Assembly (NCBI GenBank): GCA_041846495.1
Contig: JBGZEX010000001.1
Coordinates: 1-17,371 of the forward strand
From: JBGZEX01 sp041846495
GTDB lineage: Bacteria; Bacteroidota; Bacteroidia; Bacteroidales; Marinifilaceae
Length of the DNA stretch: 17,371 nucleotides
Direction of reading: 5' to 3'
The notes below the pieces were generated by a model. It was not told the origin of the DNA and ran no database searches. It was given only the letters and a program-made list of their open reading frames with translations. The position numbers and the translations under genes were made by a program. Below, piece by piece: positions 8,302-15,281 of this stretch; the first letter of the stretch is position 1; the number at the start of each line of letters is the position of its first letter.

Positions 8302-10458
8302 ATGAAAAAAGCGTTTTTTTTAATCGGACCCTTGTTTCTTGCAACTTTGTTGCGAGGACAGGGTTTCCGTATCGATATGGAGATATCCGACTTGCCGGAT
8401 TCTAAGATAATGGTGAGCGAACGCACGCCTTATCCGTCGAAGTTTTATGTAGATTCGTTGTATTTTCGAAACGGCAGAGCTTGTTATAGCGGTTCCGTAG
8501 CTTATCCGCGTTTGGTAAGTTTCGTATTTTGTGGAAAAGGGAATGATTTTTACGGAAGTTTTTCCGTATTTTTAGATAATTCCAGCGCTATAGAGATTAG
8601 GGGGAACAATTTGAAAGATATAGATATCCGGGGTTGCAAGACGCACGATCGCTATCGAAAACTTACGGAGGAAGGAAAGGAATTGTTCGTAGCGCACAGG
8701 CGTTTGCATTATGAAAGATCCAAAGTCGTAAATGATAAACGGCGTTACGATTCCCTTAAGGTTTTATCTTGCCGGGCATCGGAACGTTTGTTCGATTACA
8801 TATTGAAGCAGCCGGATTATTCGATGAGTTCGGTTATCCCTTATTTCGTATATGATTTGTTTTCGGGAGATGAGGATAAACTCGCAAGAGCCGTTGCTGC
8901 CTTTTCTCCGGGGCAATATGCGAATCCTTATGTGAAATATTGTCGGGAAGAACTTATGCGTCGGAAAAAAACATCGATAGGAAGTTTTGCATACGATTTT
9001 CATTTGCAGGATACGGCGGGCAATCTCTGTCGCCTTTCCGATTACAGGGGGAAATACGTGCTTTTGGAATTCAGTGCATCCTGGTGCGGATGGTGTAAAA
9101 AGGAAATCCCCTTTTTAAAGCGGGTTTATGAACGGCATAAGGATGACGCCCGCTTCGTGATGTTTACGGTTAATCTGGATAAGGAGAAAAAGGCGTGGGT
9201 GCGGGAAGTCGAGGAATCGGCTCTTCCGTGGAAAACGATCTCGGACTTGAAGGCTTTCGACGGACCTGCAGCCGCTGCTTATAATGTACGCGGAATTCCT
9301 TCGATTTTCCTAATCGATACGGAAGGGAGGATAGCGGCGAAAGATTTGCGGGGAGAGAATATGGTGAAAATCATCGATTCCGTTTTGAATAAAGAGAAAA
9401 ACGAAAACTTCGAAATATACGGGGAAATGAAGGGTTTGCCGGAAGGAAAGGTGAAGTTGTATTCGATGTCTCACGAATTATTGGACAGTTGTCGTGTTCT
9501 GGACGGGAAATACGGCCTTAAGGGCAGGATAGAAAGCGGGCGTATTGCCTACATTTTTTTCGAAACTTCTCCGGACAGTCGTAAACCTTTCTCCTCTGTC
9601 GTGAGTTTTTATATCGAGCCGCGCATTATGCGGATTTACAGTGAAACGGAAGACGTACCTCGTACTCTGAAGTTCGTAAATGCACCTGTCCAAAACGAGT
9701 TGATGCATTTGGAAAAATTGATGGAGGCCCGTCCCGGATACGCGGAAGCCCGGGTATTGAGCGGACGGATACGCGAAGCCTTTTTAAATTCGGATATGAA
9801 GACGGTCAGAACCCTTACCGCCCGGAGGATAAAATTGCTTAAATCCTTTTTTTGTGAATTTTTAGATGAGGATCCCGGACGTAAAAGCAGCGAGGCCGCT
9901 TTTTATTTGGTTTGGAAAAACTGCACCTCGTTTCCGGCGGAAGATATGGAGGAATTGCTCGGGCATTTCGATAAATCTTTGGATTCCACATATTATGTAA
10001 GGATGTCCAAACGTTTTATAAAAAAGGAAAAAGAGTTGAAACCCGGAATGCGGCTTCCCGACTTTATAGCTCGGGATACGAGCGGCAGGGATTTTTCCTT
10101 AAAGGATTTTAAGGGGAAATACCTCTTTTTGGAATTCAGTGCGTCCTGGTGCGGATGGTGTAAGAAGGAAATTCCCTTTATTAGGAATGCTTACCGGACA
10201 TTCAAGGATGTGGTTTTCGTTACTATTATGATGGATGATGATAAAGAGGCTTGGTTGAATGAAATTCGGGAATCCGGTATGGAATGGCTTTCTTTATCCG
10301 ATTTGAAAGGCATAAGAAAAAGTCCGATGACGGCGGCTTATAATTTAAACGGAGTCCCGGCTTCTTTCTTATTATCTCCGGAAGGGATAATATTGGCCCG
10401 GGATCTTCGCGGAGCCGAGGTGGAAAACTCTATCCGGCATTTCCTCGGAAGTAAATGA
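8302..10458 (+). CDS. Tandem-duplicated TlpA-like periplasmic thioredoxin with two CGWC centres
   Basis: A 718-residue protein with a type I signal peptide (about residues 1-20; no lipobox cysteine). It consists of two homologous halves, about 22-368 and 370-718. Each half has an N-terminal strand-rich domain resembling DUF4369 (FRIDMEISDLPDSKI / FEIYGEMKGLPEGKV), a helical linker, and a thioredoxin fold. Both thioredoxin folds keep the active site FSASWCGWCKKEIPF (C262/C265 and C617/C620), the cis-proline (P333 in GIPS, P686 in GVPA) and the AAYN...DLRG ending. TlpA/ResA-type proteins reduce or rearrange disulfides outside the cytoplasm; the electron donor is not in the window. Last gene of the operon, 6 bases after the PKD-like gene and followed at once by a strong terminator. 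Most family members have one thioredoxin domain of about 350-400 residues in total, so this one is about twice the usual size. Confidence 0.92.
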   Translation: MKKAFFLIGPLFLATLLRGQGFRIDMEISDLPDSKIMVSERTPYPSKFYVDSLYFRNGRACYSGSVAYPRLVSFVFCGKGNDFYGSFSVFLDNSSAIEIRGNNLKDIDIRGCKTHDRYRKLTEEGKELFVAHRRLHYERSKVVNDKRRYDSLKVLSCRASERLFDYILKQPDYSMSSVIPYFVYDLFSGDEDKLARAVAAFSPGQYANPYVKYCREELMRRKKTSIGSFAYDFHLQDTAGNLCRLSDYRGKYVLLEFSASWCGWCKKEIPFLKRVYERHKDDARFVMFTVNLDKEKKAWVREVEESALPWKTISDLKAFDGPAAAAYNVRGIPSIFLIDTEGRIAAKDLRGENMVKIIDSVLNKEKNENFEIYGEMKGLPEGKVKLYSMSHELLDSCRVLDGKYGLKGRIESGRIAYIFFETSPDSRKPFSSVVSFYIEPRIMRIYSETEDVPRTLKFVNAPVQNELMHLEKLMEARPGYAEARVLSGRIREAFLNSDMKTVRTLTARRIKLLKSFFCEFLDEDPGRKSSEAAFYLVWKNCTSFPAEDMEELLGHFDKSLDSTYYVRMSKRFIKKEKELKPGMRLPDFIARDTSGRDFSLKDFKGKYLFLEFSASWCGWCKKEIPFIRNAYRTFKDVVFVTIMMDDDKEAWLNEIRESGMEWLSLSDLKGIRKSPMTAAYNLNGVPASFLLSPEGIILARDLRGAEVENSIRHFLGSK
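9040..9117 (+). repeat. Direct repeat copy 1: first thioredoxin active-site segment
   Basis: This segment matches 10105-10182 at a fixed offset of 1065 bases. Within the core from about 9064 to 9114 I count three base differences, all at third codon positions and all silent (GCA/GCG, AAA/AAG, ATC/ATT). It encodes the LEFSASWCGWCKKEIPF active-site stretch and is the most conserved part of the internal duplication. Confidence 0.85.
10105..10182 (+). repeat. Direct repeat copy 2: second thioredoxin active-site segment
   Basis: Second copy of the segment at 9040-9117, offset 1065 bases. Similarity falls off on both sides of the active-site core at DNA level, although the two protein halves stay recognisably homologous along their whole length. 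Confidence 0.85.
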
Positions 10459-10472
10459 TTCGTGTCGATTAT

Positions 10473-10507
10473 AAAATAAATCCGGAGTTATCCTCCGGAT
10501 TTATTTT
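10473..10507. terminator. Bidirectional intrinsic terminator between convergent operons
   Basis: A perfect 15-bp stem (AAAATAAATCCGGAG / CTCCGGATTTATTTT) with a 5-base loop (TTATC) lies in the 55-base gap between the thioredoxin stop (10458) and the mmdB stop (10514, minus strand). The AT-rich outer arms give a T run on either strand, so it can stop transcription from both sides. Confidence 0.9.
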
Positions 10508-10513
10508 TAAAAT

Positions 10514-12151
10514 TCAGCCTAAGAAGCTCAGCAGGAGTCCTGCCGCTACGGCGGAACCTATGACGCCGGCTACATTCGGTCCCATGGCATGCATGAGAAG
10601 ATGATTGTTCGGATTTTCTTTCAATCCTAAGTTTTGTACCACTCGTGCCGAATCGGGTACGGCGGATACGCCCGCCGCTCCTATCATGGGATTTACGGGG
10701 GCGTTCTTGGAGGAACACCAGTTCATGATTTTAGCGCAAATAACGCCTCCGGCGGTAGCGATGACGAATGAAAAAGCACCGAGGATAAAAATCTTTATGG
10801 AAGTATCGGTTAAAAATACGTCTGCCTGGGTGGAGGCTCCTACGGTCAGGCCTAAAATCATGGTTACGATATCGATGAGGGCATTGCTTGCGGTATTGGC
10901 CAAACGATTGGTTACCGTCGATTCCTTGAGGAGGTTCCCGAAGAAAAGCATTCCCAATAGAGGAAGTGCGGAGGGAGCGATAAATGCCGTGAGCAATAAG
11001 CCGATTATCGGGAATAACTGTTTTTCCAACCTGCTGACCGTCCTCGGGGTTTTCATGATGATGTTGCGCTCTTTTTTAGTAGTCAGTAATTTGATTACCG
11101 GAGGTTGTATGAGCGGCACTAAGGCCATATAGGAATAGGCGGCGATGGCGATCGGGCCGATAAGGTTTTTGACTACGGTTCCGTCCGCCAGTACATTCAC
11201 TCCGTTGGCTAATTTGGAGGAGAGGAAAATGGAGGTAGGTCCGTCGGCTCCCCCGATAATGCCGATGGCTCCGGCTTCGGGCGCCTCGAATCCCAACCAC
11301 AGGGCACCTAAGAAAGTCAGGAATATACCTAATTGGGCGGCTGCGCCTAAGAGCAGGAGGCGGGGATTGGATATGAGAGAGGTGAAGTCGGTCATGGCTC
11401 CGATACCTAAGAAAATCAAAGGAGGATACCATCCGTTCAATACCCCTCCGTAAAGGATGTTGAAAACCGATCCCGGTTCGTATATGCCTAATTTCAGGTT
11501 GAACCCCTCGGCCATATAAAAGGGAATGTTCCCGATGATGATACCCATGCCTATCGGGATGAGCAGGAGAGGTTCGTATTCGTATTTTATAGCTAAAAAT
11601 ATAAATATAAGGGCAATGAGGATCATGATGAGGTTCCCGCGGCTGGCATTGGCAAATCCCGTATATTCCCAGAAACTTTTGATGCCTGCCGTTGCGCTGC
11701 TGTTTCGTACGGCATTCGATTCTTCGGAGCCGAAATTCAACAAATCGTTTTCGATAACGGCGGTACGTTCGCTGAGTTCTACGACTTTGTCTTCGCTTAC
11801 ATATGTGGTAACCAAGTCATTCGGATCCATATTTTTCTTGAATACGGCAACGGCCTTGGGATTGAAATTCATTATGACCCTGTCCCCCTCGATTTCCCAA
11901 TTTCCGCTATACCTTTGTTTAATGGAGTCCATGGTGAATGTTCCATCAGGATCGAAGTTATAGATTTTGTAACGTTCGACCCTTGCGTCGGATACTCCCA
12001 TTGCATTCGGAATATATCCGCCGGCTTTATTTACCCATTTGCCGGAAGTCAACCGCTCCCTCAAATTATTTTTCTGTCCGAATACCTTATCCGCATCGGG
12101 GGATAACACGACGAACAGAAAAGCGGTAAGGAGTAAAAATATTTTTTTCAT
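10514..12151 (-). CDS. mmdB: Sodium-pumping methylmalonyl-CoA decarboxylase beta subunit with N-terminal lipocalin-like extension
   Basis: The C-terminal 370 or so residues are a multi-helix OadB/MmdB/GcdB-type carboxybiotin decarboxylase and sodium channel. Visible landmarks (numbered from the ATG at 12151) are GGADGPTS with D303, matching the essential D203 of Klebsiella OadB; YSYMALVPLIQPP; TVGASTQAD; and NPMIGAAGVSAVPDSARV, where N487, G491, S496 and R503 have the same spacing as Klebsiella N373, G377, S382 and R389. Before the first helix (about 172-190) lie a signal-peptide-like start (KKIFLLLTAFLFVVLS) and a roughly 100-residue strand-rich domain (about 33-130) with lipocalin-like signatures: SGKWV, NFDPDGTF, YSGNWEIEGDRVIMNF. 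Typical beta subunits (about 380-435 residues) lack this. An ATG two codons upstream (12157) is also possible, but AGGA at 12157-12160 sits at good spacing only for 12151. Last gene of the mmd operon. Confidence 0.93.
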   Translation of the reverse strand: MKKIFLLLTAFLFVVLSPDADKVFGQKNNLRERLTSGKWVNKAGGYIPNAMGVSDARVERYKIYNFDPDGTFTMDSIKQRYSGNWEIEGDRVIMNFNPKAVAVFKKNMDPNDLVTTYVSEDKVVELSERTAVIENDLLNFGSEESNAVRNSSATAGIKSFWEYTGFANASRGNLIMILIALIFIFLAIKYEYEPLLLIPIGMGIIIGNIPFYMAEGFNLKLGIYEPGSVFNILYGGVLNGWYPPLIFLGIGAMTDFTSLISNPRLLLLGAAAQLGIFLTFLGALWLGFEAPEAGAIGIIGGADGPTSIFLSSKLANGVNVLADGTVVKNLIGPIAIAAYSYMALVPLIQPPVIKLLTTKKERNIIMKTPRTVSRLEKQLFPIIGLLLTAFIAPSALPLLGMLFFGNLLKESTVTNRLANTASNALIDIVTMILGLTVGASTQADVFLTDTSIKIFILGAFSFVIATAGGVICAKIMNWCSSKNAPVNPMIGAAGVSAVPDSARVVQNLGLKENPNNHLLMHAMGPNVAGVIGSAVAAGLLLSFLG

Positions 12152-12156
12152 TTGCA

Positions 12157-12162
12157 TCCTTT
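12157..12162 (-). promoter_or_regulatory. Ribosome binding site that favours the 12151 start of mmdB
   Basis: On the minus strand AAAGGA runs directly into the upstream ATG (12157) and leaves no spacer for it, but lies 5 bases before the next in-frame ATG (12151). This supports the second ATG, which also begins a cleaner signal sequence (MKKIFLLL). Confidence 0.55.
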
Positions 12163-12585
12163 TTATACGATTTCCATAAGCGTGTCTCCCTGAAGAACGG
12201 TTTCGCCTATGCCGACTTTAATGGACTTCACCGTTCCGCCTTTTTCCGCAATTACATTGTTTTCCATTTTCATCGCTTCCATCACGATAAGACAGTCCCC
12301 TTCTTTGACACTGTCTCCTACATTCACATTTATTTTTATAATACTTCCGGGGAGGGGAGAAAGTACTTTGAATGCGGTTGCGCTTTGTGAGTTTATATTC
12401 GCTTCTTCCGGCTTCGTTATAATGGGTTTGCGGGCGAGTATAGGCGTTTTTTGTTTTATGGCATCTTCCATGATTTCCACTTCATAGGAGGTGCCGTTCA
12501 CGATTATCCGGCAATTGCTTCCGCTGAATTCGGCAATTTCCGTTTCGTATGTCTGTTCGTTGATTTTGAATTTATATTTTTTCAT
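12163..12585 (-). CDS. mmdC: Biotin carrier subunit of methylmalonyl-CoA decarboxylase
   Basis: A 140-residue protein ending in a biotinyl/lipoyl domain (about 70-140). The biotinylation motif is VMEAMKMEN, with K106 the biotin-accepting lysine, placed the usual 34-35 residues from the C-terminus. The N-terminal 45 residues form a small strand-rich part (YKFKINEQTYETEI, NGTSYEVEI), joined to the carrier by a linker (about 50-70) that is not strongly Ala/Pro-rich as in Veillonella MmdC. It would shuttle the carboxyl group from the MmdA active site to MmdB in the membrane. It lies 20 bases after mmdD and 5 bases before the upstream ATG of mmdB. As no biotin carboxylase gene is present, a decarboxylase is more likely than an ATP-dependent carboxylase. 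Confidence 0.95.
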   Translation of the reverse strand: MKKYKFKINEQTYETEIAEFSGSNCRIIVNGTSYEVEIMEDAIKQKTPILARKPIITKPEEANINSQSATAFKVLSPLPGSIIKINVNVGDSVKEGDCLIVMEAMKMENNVIAEKGGTVKSIKVGIGETVLQGDTLMEIV

Positions 12586-12605
12586 AACAGCTTCGTTTTA
12601 TAAAT

Positions 12606-12965
12606 TTAAATTCTCCGTTTTTCCGGTTGATTCATTACGCCGTATATTTTGGAACTCCAGGGAGAGTACATTTTTTTTGCGGATTTTATGGTGATTACAT
12701 TGCTTTCGTTTTCGTGTTGTTCGTTGAAATACAAGTGAAGAGAAAGAGCAATTGCCGTAGCCACTTTATCTTCGGGCACCATATTTTGTTTTGCGGACAA
12801 AACATCCGTTTTTTTCCGTACTTTCAATTCCAATATGAGGGGAATGGCTTTGAAAATAAAGATAAGGACGGCAAGTGCAATAAATACGGTGGTAAAACTT
12901 ACGATGGCGATGGTATACCCGTCGGCTCCGCTGATATTGTTCAAATCGATAGATAGTGCAGTCAT
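12606..12965 (-). CDS. mmdD: OadG-family small membrane subunit (gamma/delta chain)
   Basis: A 119-residue protein with a short outside N-terminus, one membrane helix (about residues 17-45, YTIAIVSFTTVFIALAVLIF) and a charged cytoplasmic tail with EDKVATAIALSLHLYF and the C-terminal SPWSSKIYGVM motif typical of the OadG/MmdD group. Such subunits anchor and assemble the carboxyltransferase and beta subunit in sodium-pumping decarboxylases. The gene follows mmdA by 11 bases and precedes mmdC by 20. The symbol mmdD is given by position and analogy with Veillonella (order A-D-E-C-B); no separate epsilon subunit gene is seen here. Confidence 0.88.
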   Translation of the reverse strand: MTALSIDLNNISGADGYTIAIVSFTTVFIALAVLIFIFKAIPLILELKVRKKTDVLSAKQNMVPEDKVATAIALSLHLYFNEQHENESNVITIKSAKKMYSPWSSKIYGVMNQPEKRRI

Positions 12966-12976
12966 GCGTACAGATT

Positions 12977-14536
12977 TTATAGGGGTATGTTACAATGTTT
13001 TTTAGGCGGATTGACTACTTTTTTGGTTTTCAGGCTTTCGAATGCTCTTATAACCCGGAATCTCGTATTTCTGGGTTCGATTACGTCGTCGATATAACCG
13101 AAAGATGCGGCCTGATAGGGATTTGCAAAAGCGTCTTCGTATTCCGTAACTTTTTCTTCGATAAACTTCTCCCGTTCTTCTTCGGGCATAGCGGAGATTT
13201 CTTTCCCGCGCAGTACTTCTATAGCTCCTTTGGCGCCCATGACTGCGATTTGAGCCGACGGCCATGCATAGTTGAAATCGCCTCTCAATTGTTTGCAGGA
13301 CATAACGTCGTGCGCCCCTCCGTAGGATTTTCTTAAGGTTACGGTAACTTTGGGCACGGTGGCTTCGCCGTAGGCGAACATGAGTTTGGCGCCGTGGGTG
13401 ATGATGCCCCCGTATTCCTGTCCGCTTCCCGGCAGGAATCCCGGTACGTCCACGAGAGTCAGTATGGGTATGTTGAAACAGTCGCAAAACCTTACGAAAC
13501 GGGCGGCTTTCCGGGAAGCTTCGATATCCAGAACTCCGGCTAAGAAGTTCGGCTGGTTGGCAATTACACCAACGGGCATTCCTCCCATTCTGCAAAAACC
13601 TACGACCACATTTTTAGCGTAATTGCGGTGTACTTCCAAAAACTCTCCCCCGTCCACGATGGTTTCTATAATATCCAAAATATTATAAGGTTGATTGGGA
13701 TTGCTCGGAATGATTTCGTTGAGTTTGTTTTCGACCCGGTCTATGGGGTCGTTATTGGTGATAATGGGTGCGTCTTCGAGATTGTTGGAAGGCAGGTAGG
13801 AAAGAAGTTTCCGGATGAGCATAATGCCTTCTTCTTCGCTTTCGAGTTGGAAATGGGATACTCCGGATTTGGTGGAATGCACCCGGGCTCCTCCGAGATC
13901 TTCGGTGGAAATTTCTTCTCCGGTTACGGTTTTTACCACCTTCGGTCCCGTGACGAACATATAGGAGGTATTTTCGGTCATCATGATGAAGTCGGTCAAG
14001 GCCGGAGAATATACGGCACCTCCCGCACAGGGACCGAAGATGGCGGATATTTGCGGAATAACGCCGGATGCGAGAATATTGCGTTCGAAGATTTCGGCAT
14101 ATCCGGCAAGAGAAGTTACTCCTTCCTGTATGCGGGCACCTCCCGAATCGTTGAGTCCGATTATCGGAGCTCCCACCGTCATGGCTTTGTCCATCACCTT
14201 GCAGATTTTCATGGCTAAGGTTTCCGACAAGGCACCTCCGAATACGGTGAAATCCTGTGCGAATACGAATACCAGCCGGCCGTCGATGGTTCCCTGTCCC
14301 GTAACCACTCCGTCACCGAGGAATTTCGTTTTTTCCATGCCGAAATTCGTACACCTGTGGGTTACGAACATATCGAATTCTTCGAAACTGCCTTCGTCCA
14401 ACAGCATGTCGATACGTTCTCTGGCCGTAAATTTACCTTTTTTATGCTGGGATTCGATTCTTTTTTCTCCTCCTCCCATACGGGCTTCTTCCCGTTTCTT
14501 GATAAGTTTTCCTATTTTATCAATGTTTTTTTCCAT
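12977..14536 (-). CDS. mmdA: Methylmalonyl-CoA decarboxylase alpha subunit (carboxyltransferase)
   Basis: A 519-residue soluble carboxyltransferase of the acyl-CoA carboxylase beta / MmdA family, with two crotonase-like halves. The N-half has TARERIDMLLDEGSF, NDSGGARIQEGV and FGPCAGGAVYSPALTDF (first oxyanion hole and acyl-CoA site); the C-half has VDVPGFLPGSGQEYGGI, the RKSYGGAHDVM region and AVMGAKGAIEVLRG (biotin side). Length and motifs are standard. The reaction moves the carboxyl group from (S)-methylmalonyl-CoA to biotin on MmdC, releasing propionyl-CoA. Propionyl-CoA carboxylase beta subunits look very similar; the decarboxylase call rests on the linked OadG and OadB-type membrane genes, the epimerase directly upstream, and the lack of a biotin carboxylase. 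The gene follows the epimerase by 19 bases. Confidence 0.94.
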   Translation of the reverse strand: MEKNIDKIGKLIKKREEARMGGGEKRIESQHKKGKFTARERIDMLLDEGSFEEFDMFVTHRCTNFGMEKTKFLGDGVVTGQGTIDGRLVFVFAQDFTVFGGALSETLAMKICKVMDKAMTVGAPIIGLNDSGGARIQEGVTSLAGYAEIFERNILASGVIPQISAIFGPCAGGAVYSPALTDFIMMTENTSYMFVTGPKVVKTVTGEEISTEDLGGARVHSTKSGVSHFQLESEEEGIMLIRKLLSYLPSNNLEDAPIITNNDPIDRVENKLNEIIPSNPNQPYNILDIIETIVDGGEFLEVHRNYAKNVVVGFCRMGGMPVGVIANQPNFLAGVLDIEASRKAARFVRFCDCFNIPILTLVDVPGFLPGSGQEYGGIITHGAKLMFAYGEATVPKVTVTLRKSYGGAHDVMSCKQLRGDFNYAWPSAQIAVMGAKGAIEVLRGKEISAMPEEEREKFIEEKVTEYEDAFANPYQAASFGYIDDVIEPRNTRFRVIRAFESLKTKKVVNPPKKHCNIPL

Positions 14537-14555
14537 TTTAAAGCAGATTAATTGA

Positions 14556-14960
14556 TTATTTTTTTCCGCATAATTCGGTTAATACCTTTAAAGTCGATTT
14601 CGGATGCAAAAATCCGATCCGGAGTCCTTCCGCTCCTTTCCGGGGAGTTTTATCGATGAGTTGACAGCCGGCTGCCGCCGCATCATTCAAGGCTTCTTCT
14701 ACATTTTCTACACTGAAGGCGATATGATGTATGCCGCCTCCGTTTTTTTCTACGAATTTTCCGACGGGTCCTTCGGGATCCGTAGATTCCAATAACTCTA
14801 TCTTGGTTTGCCCTATGAGAAAAAAGGCCGTTTTTACTTTTTGCTCTTCAACCTCTTCAATCGCATAGCATTTCAGACCGAGTACATTTTCGTAAAAAGG
14901 AATGGCTTCGTCCAAACTTCGTACGGCTATACCGATGTGTTCGATGTGAGTGGGTTTCAT
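14556..14960 (-). CDS. mce: Methylmalonyl-CoA epimerase
   Basis: A 134-residue protein of the glyoxalase/VOC superfamily, normal length for the enzyme. It interconverts (R)- and (S)-methylmalonyl-CoA, linking methylmalonyl-CoA mutase to the decarboxylase encoded downstream. Likely metal ligands are H8 (HIEHIGIAV), a residue in the IGQTKIELLE strand (Q51 or E55), H78 or H79 (GGGIHHIAF) and E129 (VLTELCG). The frame stays open to an ATG at 15059, but that longer form would add 33 residues unlike the family and would run through the promoter at 15029-15060, so the start at 14960 (MKPTHIEHIG) is chosen. First gene of the mmd operon. No methylmalonyl-CoA mutase gene is in the window. Confidence 0.95.
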   Translation of the reverse strand: MKPTHIEHIGIAVRSLDEAIPFYENVLGLKCYAIEEVEEQKVKTAFFLIGQTKIELLESTDPEGPVGKFVEKNGGGIHHIAFSVENVEEALNDAAAAGCQLIDKTPRKGAEGLRIGFLHPKSTLKVLTELCGKK

Positions 14961-15028
14961 GAATTGTGAAATTTGGGATTGTTTTACGATAGAATTGTGT
15001 TTATTAATACAGATTAAATTTTTGGGAG

Positions 15029-15060
15029 CAAAAGTAAGTATTGTTATAACAAAAATCAAA
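15029..15060 (-). promoter_or_regulatory. Bacteroidota-type promoter of the mce-mmdADCB operon
   Basis: Read on the minus strand, TTTG (15060-15057), a 20-base spacer, then TACTTTTG (15036-15029) match the Bacteroidota housekeeping consensus TTTG / 19-21 bases / TAnnTTTG exactly. Transcription would start near 15022, leaving about 60 bases of leader before the epimerase ATG at 14960. Confidence 0.8.
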
Positions 15061-15216
15061 TAAATTTAAAGTTTTCATTTATGAAAAATACGGATGTAGC
15101 TATATTTCAGTTTATAAGAATATGATGAGTCCCTGTTTTTGAGGATTTGCAGCCGATGTAAAGTCGTTGTTTTTAAAATGCCCCTATCCGTTGCCGGAAC
15201 AATTTGACGGTGATTA
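15061..15216. other. Intergenic stretch between divergent promoters, nothing recognised
   Basis: The gap between the two divergent coding starts is 14961-15281. Its ends hold the two promoters described separately. The middle 156 bases are AT-rich; I see no hairpin of note, no RNA gene and no credible open reading frame (the longest ATG-started frame noticed, at 15081, has 14 codons). It may contain regulator sites that cannot be recognised by eye. Confidence 0.5.
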
Positions 15217-15248
15217 TTTGGAATGAATTTAAAAATATTGTATATTTC
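15217..15248 (+). promoter_or_regulatory. Bacteroidota-type promoter of the HELSH lipoprotein gene
   Basis: TTTG (15217-15220), a 20-base spacer and TATATTTC (15241-15248) match the Bacteroidota consensus with one mismatch (final G is C). The start of transcription would be near 15255, about 27 bases before the ATG at 15282. This argues against the longer in-frame start at 15204, which would precede the promoter. Confidence 0.6.
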
Positions 15249-15257
15249 GGAAATATA
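15241..15257. promoter_or_regulatory. Perfect inverted repeat over the -7 element, possible operator
   Basis: TATATTTC-G-GAAATATA is a perfect 8-bp dyad with a single central base. It covers the whole -7 element and the predicted transcription start, the position expected of a repressor site. AT-rich dyads can occur by chance, so this is only a candidate. Confidence 0.35.
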
Positions 15258-15281
15258 ACTAACTTGAATTTTATATTATTT

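Noticed and set aside
12977..14536. Reading the carboxyltransferase as propionyl-CoA carboxylase beta subunit
   Set aside because: Sequence alone cannot exclude it, but the linked OadG- and OadB-type membrane subunits and the absence of biotin carboxylase point to the sodium-pumping decarboxylase.
14961..15059. 33-residue N-terminal extension of the epimerase
   Set aside because: It does not resemble epimerases and overlaps an exact-consensus promoter; the ATG at 14960 gives the normal family length.
15081..15125. 14-codon frame starting ATGAAAAATACG in the divergent intergenic region
   Set aside because: Too short, with no promoter or ribosome site and no support from neighbours.
15111..15141. 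TTTA, 19 bases, TGTTTTTG as an extra promoter in the intergenic region
   Set aside because: Both elements are mismatched and no downstream feature needs it; the better match at 15217-15248 explains the next gene.
15204..15281. 26-residue N-terminal extension of the HELSH lipoprotein
   Set aside because: It would begin upstream of the predicted promoter and would bury the lipoprotein signal peptide that starts at 15282.
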